From contig DDLS01000177.1 in assembly GCA_002340255.1 (NCBI GenBank), forward strand, positions 1 through 49,456: 49,456 nt of DNA, given 5' to 3'. Source of the DNA: Cyanobacteria bacterium UBA2566. Lineage in GTDB: Bacteria; Cyanobacteriota; Cyanobacteriia; Cyanobacteriales; Desertifilaceae. The notes beneath the pieces were generated by a model. That model made no database searches. It was given only the letters and a program-made list of their open reading frames with translations, and was not told where the DNA came from. The position numbers were made by a program, and so were the translations under genes. Below, piece by piece: positions 42,968 to 49,456 of this stretch (position 1 is its first letter; every line of letters starts with the position of its first letter).

Positions 42968-45900
42968 CTAGCGCCAATCGCTATAACTCGTCTGCGGTTG
43001 AGAGAGACACCAGAGAAGGCGAGGACAGCGATCGATGAGGATCTCAAACTGTTTGCTCGATAGGGTTAAAAATGTGCAATGGGTTTGAGTAACAATTTTA
43101 TACCAAATATTTTCCAAGGCAGCTATTTCGCCAAAATATTGCCCAGCACTCAGGGTTAAGGTCTGGCTTTCTAAAGGTTTGGGATGGGAATATAAAGTAA
43201 CCTGACCTTCGGCAATGAGATAGAGTTTCGCTTGATGGGGGTCACCCGCGTAAAGGGTGGCATGAGCGGGTAAATGTGCGGGATAAAAGAGAGGGTTGAG
43301 TTCTTCCAATTCATCCAGGGAAAGGATATGGAATAAGGCTGTACTTTTAAGGAAAAAGAGTTGTTTTAAGAACCAGTCCTGTTGGGGAATTTCTTCTTGT
43401 TGTCTAGTGGCGAGGGATTGGGCGATTCTACGAACCAAGGGGTGTGGATCTTCTTGTAAGTGGCAGGGAATTAGATAGGGGTTGGTGGTCGAGTGTAGTC
43501 GAAGTTCTGAGAGCATCAATAAAGCACCAAGGCGTAACCAGCGATCGCTCTGTTCACTCAACTGGTAAATTAATTCTGATTCCGATAAAGATGGGGTAGA
43601 AACGAAGGGTTGCTCCTCTTCTAAAAGAGGCAGGATAGGACGGATAAATCGTTGATGTTTAACTGACATCAGCGTTTCTAGAGCATTGGCTCGCAGACGA
43701 GGATCGGTACTTGTGAGGAGAGGTTGAATCTGTTTAATTATGTTCTGGTTATCGAGTACCGATAAGATATAAAAGACACGCTGAATGACCCGTTTTTGAT
43801 AATCTTGAAGGATTGTTTTCAGGAAAGGAGCATAGGGGGCATGGGGTCGAATACTCTTAATCCAGGATGGGGTTTGGGCAACTCCTTTACAATCCGGTTT
43901 GAGAAAATCATAGAGGAGGTTAATGGCGCGGCGAGTTCCGACTTTGGCTATAGTGGCGATCGCCATTTCCACCACCTCATAGCGAGGGGAATACAAATAG
44001 ACACGAGCCACCTTTAAGCTAGCTTCTCCATAATTGGCTAATGCAGTAGCAGCCCATAATCGTACGGCTAAACTCGAATGTTGTAGCCCCATCGCCACAT
44101 CAAGGAGCAAACTGGGACTTTTGACCACTCCCATAACTTTAAAAGCAATTGCCCTAGATAACGGATCGACATTGGCTAATTGACTCGCTGCTAACTTCCC
44201 GACCTCCTGTTCTCCAGGGCGAGCCAGTAGAGCTAAAACATCCAATCCTTGACGACTGACTTCTAAGGAAGCATCTTTCAAAAGCCTTTGCAGGTAGGGA
44301 ATAAATTGACGATTTTTAGTGCTGCGAATGGCTCGAATAAGGGTCAGTTTAGTCGTTTCATCTAGGGGAGTATTCCAAAAGAGGTTGCAGCTCTCCTGAA
44401 TTTTCGGGTTTTTACTTCGGGCTTCAATAGACGCAACACACAAGAGAGCTTCTTGTTGAAGATTGGGGTTTTTGTGGAGCTTTTCTAATTGTTCGTTAGG
44501 GAGTCGGTATTTACTAGCAATAATCGCTTCTAGGGCTAACAAGCGTAGGCTTTGATCCTCGCTTTGCAGGAAATGCTCTAGAAATTTGAACATCTGAGGA
44601 TGAGGACAGCTTTGGAAAAATTGAATTAGGTGGGGATGAAGATCTCGGTGATGAAGAAGAAAGAGGGGTTGAATGTAGGGCAAGAATTGTTGGGGTCGTT
44701 TGAGGCAGGAGGCAAGGGAAAGACCTAAGATTTGATTTTGGATCTCTTTGCTCTTGAGTAGTTCAATGACTTCTGTTTCGCAGTGTTCTGGTAATTTTGG
44801 TAATCCCACTCCTACCTCATGCCATTGGGTGGAACCCGATCGCAATAAACTCAGCAAGGATTGTAGATAGCTTTTGCCCATAGCATAGCGAACTAGCAGA
44901 AATAGGAGGCTTAATCCCAGACCTAGTTCGGCAATTTGTAACTGGCTGAATTGATCCAATCCCCATAGTAAAATACCCGCCATCGCTAGACCCAGGGAAT
45001 AAAATAAGCCATTGCTAATGGTGCGAATGCGGCCGACTAAATCATAGGGAACCGCGTTATAGTTCAAGCTTTGAATGGGTTGATTAATGCTATCTTCAAT
45101 GCCATTGGTGTTAAAATTACACGCCATGGCACTGATTAAATTCCCTTGAGTACCTAATCCCAGAAAGCTGAGGAAGGTGGTGACGGGATAAAGCAGGTTC
45201 ATCCCCATTACTCCAATCCGATTGAGTAGGGGTTGGGTGAGGGGGTAGAGGATAATAAAAGGAATGATGCTGTTAATCATCCGCATCGTTCCTAAAAACC
45301 CAGTGAGTTGGCGATCGCTGGTAAAGTTCTCGGCGTAGATACTAAAGTAGAGGAATTCGCCAATCGTATACAAAAGAATGGTTAAAAAAGTACTGGTGGC
45401 TAAGAAGCCAATGATGGGATATTTTTTTAGGGTTTCTAACCGGGAAATGGGAGTTGAAGACTGGACTTGATTAGGCGAAGGTGAGGATTTTATCGGAGTT
45501 TGGGTATGGTCGAGATAGAGCAGTTGAATAAAGACGAGCGCATAAAAGAGGGGCAGAATTAAGATCAGATTTTCTGGTACAACTTTTTGCGAGAGAATAC
45601 TGATTAATCCTCCCCCTAATAAGCCTCCTAAAGCGGTTGCCATTCTTAGGGAGGGGGCATATCGTTTCCAGTCTAAAGTCGTGAAGTAATCGGTTACTAA
45701 GCTGGGAAAGAGAACTTCGGTGACTAAAGTCCATTGGATATAAAAGCTGATATAAAGAACGAAGTAAACCCAGGGACGATCGAAGACGATGAGCAGACGT
45801 AGGGATAGGGCTAATGCCAGGGCAAGGATGAGAAAATACTGAAATAATCGGGGGCGATGGGTGCGATCGACAATTTGCGATAAGCCTAGATATACTGGGA

Positions 45901-46123
45901 TCGAAACGACACCCATCAGCATATAGGATCGGGGCAAAGAAGATGCCCCCGCATGTTGTAAAAATAAGGCGCTTCCCAGGGTTAAACCGATCGCACTAAA
46001 GCTCATCATGGAGATGGCTAAGAGAAACAGTTGGGTTAAACGGTTTTCCAGAATTCTCAAAGGTTTGGTGATGGGTAATCGGTAATGGCTAATGGCTAAT
46101 AGGTTTCCTCCAGGTCTCCCCAT
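42968..46123 (-). CDS. MFS/NTT-like membrane protein fused to HEAT repeats and a cyclic-nucleotide-binding domain
   Basis: 1051 residues in three parts: about 12 membrane helices (25-440), including GSALFLQHAGASSLPRSYMLMGVVSIP and LVGRIRTISNGLFYSLGLAMAG, reminiscent of nucleotide transporter-type MFS proteins; a HEAT-repeat middle (about 450-900); a C-terminal cNMP-binding domain (about 940-1040; AKLYLIAEGQVTLY... LSAGQYFGEIAALE). A soluble ligand probably regulates the membrane part. The ATG at 46123 lies in a heptamer-repeat tract (MGRPGGNLLAISHYRLPIT is repeat-derived), so translation may really begin at the in-frame TTG near 46060. Substrate unknown. Confidence 0.85.
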   Translation of the reverse strand: MGRPGGNLLAISHYRLPITKPLRILENRLTQLFLLAISMMSFSAIGLTLGSALFLQHAGASSLPRSYMLMGVVSIPVYLGLSQIVDRTHRPRLFQYFLILALALALSLRLLIVFDRPWVYFVLYISFYIQWTLVTEVLFPSLVTDYFTTLDWKRYAPSLRMATALGGLLGGGLISILSQKVVPENLILILPLFYALVFIQLLYLDHTQTPIKSSPSPNQVQSSTPISRLETLKKYPIIGFLATSTFLTILLYTIGEFLYFSIYAENFTSDRQLTGFLGTMRMINSIIPFIILYPLTQPLLNRIGVMGMNLLYPVTTFLSFLGLGTQGNLISAMACNFNTNGIEDSINQPIQSLNYNAVPYDLVGRIRTISNGLFYSLGLAMAGILLWGLDQFSQLQIAELGLGLSLLFLLVRYAMGKSYLQSLLSLLRSGSTQWHEVGVGLPKLPEHCETEVIELLKSKEIQNQILGLSLASCLKRPQQFLPYIQPLFLLHHRDLHPHLIQFFQSCPHPQMFKFLEHFLQSEDQSLRLLALEAIIASKYRLPNEQLEKLHKNPNLQQEALLCVASIEARSKNPKIQESCNLFWNTPLDETTKLTLIRAIRSTKNRQFIPYLQRLLKDASLEVSRQGLDVLALLARPGEQEVGKLAASQLANVDPLSRAIAFKVMGVVKSPSLLLDVAMGLQHSSLAVRLWAATALANYGEASLKVARVYLYSPRYEVVEMAIATIAKVGTRRAINLLYDFLKPDCKGVAQTPSWIKSIRPHAPYAPFLKTILQDYQKRVIQRVFYILSVLDNQNIIKQIQPLLTSTDPRLRANALETLMSVKHQRFIRPILPLLEEEQPFVSTPSLSESELIYQLSEQSDRWLRLGALLMLSELRLHSTTNPYLIPCHLQEDPHPLVRRIAQSLATRQQEEIPQQDWFLKQLFFLKSTALFHILSLDELEELNPLFYPAHLPAHATLYAGDPHQAKLYLIAEGQVTLYSHPKPLESQTLTLSAGQYFGEIAALENIWYKIVTQTHCTFLTLSSKQFEILIDRCPRLLWCLSQPQTSYSDWR
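46076..46100. repeat. Heptamer tandem repeat (taatggc-type) at the start of the MFS/HEAT gene
   Basis: taatcgg, taatggc, taatggc, then taat: a cyanobacterial STRR-type array. It falls inside the annotated N-terminus of the MFS/HEAT gene, arguing for a later start codon. Confidence 0.75.
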
Positions 46124-46158
46124 CTCCTTACCTCCATGTCTCCCCGTTGGCGATCAGC

Positions 46159-46740
46159 TTAACCATAGTAAGAGGGTTCATTACCTGGTTTCCACTTAAT
46201 ATTACAACCAAGACTCGGTCTTTGTTCTGGAGCTACAGGTTGTCCAGCTAAAGTTGCATCGATCGCTTTCCTCAAATCTGTACCGGTTACCGGAATATTT
46301 GTGCTGGGGCGAGAGTCATCGAGTTGACCTCGGTAAACGAGGCGGCGATCGCTATCAAACAAGAAAAAATCTGGTGTGCAAGCGGCAGTATAACTTTTGG
46401 CTACTTCCTGGCTTTCTTCGTAGCAAACGGGAAAGGTAAACCCTAATTCTAAAGCCATCTGTTTTAATTGTTCAGGAGAATCATCCGGATGTTTGACGAT
46501 ATCATTAGAACTGATCGCGACGATTCCTAAGTCCGTATTCTGATAATCTTGCCCTAGGCTTGACAATTGGCTTTGAATGTGCTTCACAAAGGGGCAATGT
46601 TTACAAATAAACATCACCAACAGGGCTTTTTTCTGGGCAAAAGTCTCTACAGAAATAATTTCTTCAGAAACTACATCTGGGAGTTGAAAGCTGGGCGCTA
46701 GAGTCCCTAACGCCAACATGGTTGATTCTGTTCTAGCCAT
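46159..46740 (-). CDS. Thioredoxin-family protein (AhpC/TSA-like, CxxC)
   Basis: About 193 residues from ATG 46740 (MARTESTMLALG), chosen over the upstream start at 46755. The redox motif CKHC (Cys51/Cys54 from the upstream start) is in MFICKHCPFVKHIQ, followed by VAISSNDIVKHPDDSPEQLKQMALELGFTFPVCYEESQEVAKSY, the cis-proline-type region AACTPDFFLFD and VYRGQLDDSRPS. The family is widespread in bacteria as thioredoxin-like, redoxin-type peroxidase-related proteins. No signal peptide, so it is cytoplasmic. Two further cysteines near CTP and SLGCNIKW could take part. Role inferred. Confidence 0.88.
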   Translation of the reverse strand: MARTESTMLALGTLAPSFQLPDVVSEEIISVETFAQKKALLVMFICKHCPFVKHIQSQLSSLGQDYQNTDLGIVAISSNDIVKHPDDSPEQLKQMALELGFTFPVCYEESQEVAKSYTAACTPDFFLFDSDRRLVYRGQLDDSRPSTNIPVTGTDLRKAIDATLAGQPVAPEQRPSLGCNIKWKPGNEPSYYG

Positions 46741-46839
46741 AGGGATTAAATGCACAACGCTGGTTTAACTCACGTTAATTGTACAAGTCAATCCCAATAT
46801 CTTGACACTCTGCGCTCTGAAGAGACGCAGATTCTCCAG

Positions 46840-47145
46840 GCTATACATGGAAGGGTCTGTCAAAAGGCATTTGGAGCCACCGACCCTCTATTCTGTTGCT
46901 CTCGCTACACTAAGTACGAAGCTTCAGACTACTTTTCCTCTGTTTTGCTTTCCGGGGACTACCACGCTTGCCAATTCGGTACGCTCCTCATCCTGCGTTG
47001 CTTGCCCCAATGAATGTCGTTCTGCGCCTCAAAGACCGTCGGTTCTCAGGTGGCCGGAATTTCACCGTAACTAGGATGATTCTTCACGTAGGCGTTTGCC
47101 CTTACTCACTTTTTAAGTATAACAAATTTAGGCGACTAAAGTTGC
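46840..47145 (-). mobile_element. Possible IS200/IS605-type remnant (end hairpin plus tnpB-like 3' part)
   Basis: On the minus strand, a TTTAG-TCGC-CTAAA hairpin (47127-47140) resembles the subterminal hairpins of IS605 elements. It is followed by an open stretch read as VRANAYVKNHPSYGEIPATx, interrupted by stops, and then a G/A-rich segment with a GGGTC/GACCC-closed hairpin (about 46850-46890). Internally deleted IS605 derivatives often keep just the two ends with the tnpB 3' part or omega RNA. This is the only explanation I can offer for the 520-bp gene-free stretch 46756-47277. The two plus-strand ORFs here have no recognisable homology. Confidence 0.3.
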
Positions 47146-47205
47146 ACGAGTCGCTTTTCCTCGTGTTTTTAAATGAGTTATTCATGATTGTCCCTCATCC
47201 TCCAG

Positions 47206-47229
47206 CCCCTTCTCCCGCAGGAGAAGGGG
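47206..47229. repeat. REP-like hairpin downstream of hemC
   Basis: ccccttctcc-cgca-ggagaagggg, a perfect 10-bp stem with a 4-nt loop, of the common cyanobacterial CCCCTCTCCC type. It lies 49 nt beyond the hemC stop and may act as its transcript end. Confidence 0.75.
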
Positions 47230-47277
47230 AGCAGAGTGTAGAGGTTGGGTTGAGGAACGAAACCCTACAGGGGGTCG

Positions 47278-48279
47278 TTAACTACGGTCAATTTGGGCGA
47301 GAATTTCCGCTAGGATCTCCCCTGCACCGCGTCCTCGTAGTTCTTCGGCAAGATTAATCCCCAGGTGTTCCGCTTCTTGGCAACTGCCGGTAACTTGGTC
47401 GCGAATGAGGCGCTGGCCATCTAAACTAGCTACCATACCAACTAAGGTGAGGCGATCGCCTTCAATAGACGTATTCACGCCAATGGGAACTTGGCATCCC
47501 CCTTCTAAGGTTCGCAGAAAAGCCCGTTCAGCCAAACAGCGATAGAGTGTAGGTTGATGTTGAATCACCTGAATAATCTCCAACACTGCCCGATCTTTCT
47601 TAAGATTTTCTTCGGTTTCCTGGTCATTAATCTGACGGCATTCGATACCCAATGCTCCTTGTCCGACAGCATGGAGAGAAATATCAGACGGAATTTCCTG
47701 TTGAATGCGATCGCTCATGTCCAAGCGCTTTAAGCCCGCTGCTGCTAGAATCAGGGCATCATATTCCCCATCATCCAACTTTTTCAGACGAGTATTCAAA
47801 TTTCCCCGCACATCCTTAAACGCCAGTTGTGGGAAATAATGGCGCAGTTGGGCCAAACGCCGCAAAGAAGACGTACCCACTACCGCACCATCGGGGAGAG
47901 TTTCCAATTTCTTATCCCCATACTTAGCATTCACCACTAATGCATCAGCCGGGTTTTCCCTCTGTGTCACGCAACCGAGCATCAAACCTTCCGGTAAATT
48001 GGTCGGTAAATCTTTCAGGGAATGCACAGCCATATCCGTTGTTCTAGCGAGCATTCCCACTTCCAGTTCCTTAGTAAACAACCCCTTATCGCCAATTTTC
48101 GCCAGGGGAACATCCAGGATTTTATCTCCTTGGGTACTCATGGTTTCAATCTCAAATCGAGTATCGGGGTGATGGACCTGGAGTTGAGCTTGTACCCATT
48201 CGCTTTGAACCAGAGCAAGTTGGCTTTTACGGGAACCCAGGCGTACAGTTTGGGGAGAGGTTGTAGCAGAGGAGGTCAT
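47278..48279 (-). CDS. hemC: Hydroxymethylbilane synthase (porphobilinogen deaminase)
   Basis: Joins four porphobilinogen units into hydroxymethylbilane on the way to haem, chlorophyll and phycobilins. Visible motifs: VRLGSRKSQLALVQSEWV at the N-terminus; DKGLFTKELE; DMAVHSLKDLPT; VGTSSLRRLAQL; DVRGNLNTRL; ALGIECR; and the dipyrromethane cofactor Cys in RTLEGGCQVPIG. I place the start at ATG 48279 (MTSSATTSPQTVRLGSRKSQ); the further upstream frame from 48342 is not family-like. Length 333 residues is normal. No strong Shine-Dalgarno. It is alone, between IS remnants. Confidence 0.97.
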   Translation of the reverse strand: MTSSATTSPQTVRLGSRKSQLALVQSEWVQAQLQVHHPDTRFEIETMSTQGDKILDVPLAKIGDKGLFTKELEVGMLARTTDMAVHSLKDLPTNLPEGLMLGCVTQRENPADALVVNAKYGDKKLETLPDGAVVGTSSLRRLAQLRHYFPQLAFKDVRGNLNTRLKKLDDGEYDALILAAAGLKRLDMSDRIQQEIPSDISLHAVGQGALGIECRQINDQETEENLKKDRAVLEIIQVIQHQPTLYRCLAERAFLRTLEGGCQVPIGVNTSIEGDRLTLVGMVASLDGQRLIRDQVTGSCQEAEHLGINLAEELRGRGAGEILAEILAQIDRS

Positions 48280-48336
48280 TAATAATAATTTCTTTTTGCA
48301 GATAGACTCACTTGATCTAGAGTACCAGGAATGGGA

Positions 48337-48352
48337 AGGCAATAGGCAATAG
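48337..48352. repeat. Heptamer tandem repeat (aggcaat)x2
   Basis: Two exact 7-bp copies plus two bases, upstream of hemC; same unit type as at 20542-20562. Confidence 0.65.
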
Positions 48353-48498
48353 GGTTTAGAATGTCATTAGCATTGCAATTCCCATCCTCCGTAGATACTG
48401 TCTTGGATGTCAAGGGGAGGAAATCCGGCCAAGTCAGAGATCATTAAACAGCCAGCTCCATCGATGTAGATAAGGAGGGAAATAAAGAATAGACAAGA

Positions 48499-49230
48499 CA
48501 ACAGTTCACCGTCAGTATAGTCAATCCGGCTCGGATTAAGGGATTTGCCAAAAGTGAACTCTTACGCACTAAAACTGACTCCGTGGATGCTGGCTTAATT
48601 GCTCGCTTTTGCCAAGCCATTAACCCATCTCCTTGGACTCCCCTGCCAGCAGAGATTAAGGAGCTTCAAGAGTTGATGCGACGCTTAGAAGCGCTGCAAC
48701 AGATGGAACAACAAGAGCGCAACCGCCTGGAAACCTCTACAGGTGTGATAACTGAGTTAATCTTATCTCATCTAGAGGGTCTACACCAGCAGCAAAAACA
48801 AGTTAAACAACTGATTCGAGACCATTTTCAGCGCCATCCCCACCTGGGAAAACAACAGGAGCTATTAACCTCTATTCCCGGTATTGGTGAACTGAGTGCC
48901 TCGGTTCTTCTGGCGGAAATTGGTCAGATTGAGAACTATCATAGAGCTCGTCAGTTAGCCGCTTATGCTGGGTTAACTCCTAGTCAATGGACTTCTGGCA
49001 CTTCCGTTCAACGTAAACCCCGCCTTTCTCATACCGGTAATCGACGTTTGAGAAAAGCTTTATATATGCCAGCGATAGTGGCTATGGGCCATAATCCCCT
49101 TCTCAAGGCTTTCAGCCAGACGTGATTGAGTCGAGGGAAGGTGAAAATGCCGGTGAGCGCGGCCGTTATGCGTAAACTTCTTCATTTGGTGTTTGCCTTG
49201 TTGAAGTCCCAAAAGCCTTTTGACCCCAAT
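48499..49230 (+). pseudogene. IS110-family transposase, fragment lacking the N-terminus
   Basis: The frame opens abruptly near 48499 with QFTVSIVNPARIKGFAKSEL, then TKTDSVDAGLIARFC, the end of the RuvC-like DEDD domain. It continues through the coiled linker and the Transposase_20 domain (LLTSIPGIGELSASVLLAEIG, YAGLTPSQWTSGTS). The N-terminal catalytic Asp and Glu positions are missing. A TGA at 49123 interrupts, yet the same frame continues LSRGKVKMPVSAAVMRKLLH up to FDPNY, typical of the family C-terminus. It is therefore truncated at the 5' end and carries a stop near the 3' end. The GTG at 48583 is not a real start. Confidence 0.9.
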
Positions 49231-49456
49231 TACACGATCATAGATCATCGCCTCACTTATTTCTGGTAATTGCTCCTGGTCTACAATTAAACGTCGATTT
49301 TGCACCAGCCAAGCAAATGTTCGTTCTACAACCCAACGCCGTGGCAACACTTCAAACTGCTTCTTTTTCTTCTCGATCCCTTCTACTCTAGCTTGACTGA
49401 CCAGAGCGATCATTTGGGCAAATTTTTTCCCGGAATATCCTTGATCGACCCAAATT
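49231..49456 (-). pseudogene. IS5-family transposase, C-terminal fragment (runs off the window)
   Basis: Read on the minus strand from the window edge: IWVDQGYSGKKFAQ (second catalytic Asp region), then RRWVVERTFAWLVQNRRL (catalytic Glu) and ISEAMIY. Family proteins end about a dozen residues after SEAMIY. Here homology stops at SEAMIY and the frame reads on into antisense IS110 sequence. So this element either was cut by the IS110 segment or inserted against it. The family is the same as the N-terminal fragment at the left edge of the window. The upstream part lies outside the window. Confidence 0.85.

Noticed and set aside
46750..47074. Two overlapping plus-strand ORFs of about 90 codons
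   Set aside because: Cysteine- and serine-rich translations with no recognisable domain, overlapping in two frames; they look like shadows of a decayed minus-strand element.
1..49456. CRISPR array
   Set aside because: No run of regularly spaced identical 25-40-bp repeats was seen. The repeats present are heptamer arrays and isolated palindromes.

Overview
The window is cyanobacterial chromosome. It carries apcF (allophycocyanin beta-18 core subunit), cpcS (phycobilin lyase), nblA (phycobilisome degradation), an FtsH2-type thylakoid protease, glnA under an NtcA-type promoter, hemC and glgP. The HIP1 octamer GCGATCGC is scattered throughout, along with the heptamer tandem repeats and small palindromes usual in filamentous cyanobacteria. 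I infer an oscillatorialean-type filamentous cyanobacterium; genus cannot be fixed from sequence alone.

Layout. 1-440: N-terminal fragment of an IS5-family transposase. 693-3155: recG. 3280-4607: a STAND-type NTPase with an N-terminal vMAP-like helix-turn-helix, split by one -1 frame change at a nine-A run. 4713-5093: an antitoxin-like gene broken by a TAG. 5395-7281: ftsH2. 7503-7576: tRNA-Arg(TCT). 7833-10510: an SR-tailed membrane protein and an M15-type peptidase with four internal repeats. 10763-11606: a truncated HicB-like reading frame and a vapBC-like toxin-antitoxin pair. 11791-17186: a methyltransferase and a 1491-residue multispanning membrane protein. 17198-17300: a MITE-like element. 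17335-19155: a DGQHR/DndB-like protein divergent from an unknown small gene. 19524-20533: nblA and cpcS, divergent. 20712-28330: glgP, then a WGR/HEAT gene and a SWIM zinc-finger gene. 28339-28582: a strongly structured RNA candidate of about 244 nt. 28671-32556: an RHH-like antitoxin, a GNAT fragment, a P-loop kinase, an MFS transporter and a frameshifted methyltransferase. 32699-35064: glnA and apcF, divergent. 35470-42944: two paralogous hybrid histidine kinases flanking a solute-binding lipoprotein. 42968-48279: an MFS/HEAT/cNMP-binding protein, a thioredoxin-like protein, an IS605-like remnant and hemC. 48499-49456: IS110 and IS5 remnants lying end to end.

Functional themes. Nitrogen and phycobilisome economy is represented by glnA and nblA, whose predicted promoters share one architecture: an NtcA site exactly 23 nt upstream of the -10 box. 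cpcS (assembly) faces nblA (degradation). A sensory cluster pairs a periplasmic sugar-type binding protein with two Cache-domain hybrid kinases. Several genes look related to conflict or stress (the STAND NTPase, the DndB-like protein, WGR/SWIM, three antitoxin-like loci), and many are truncated or frameshifted. Small mobile palindromes are frequent; one 32-bp repeat lies inside two unrelated coding sequences in different reading frames.

Limits: family assignments come from motifs read by eye. Nothing was searched against a database. RNA folds were paired by hand.
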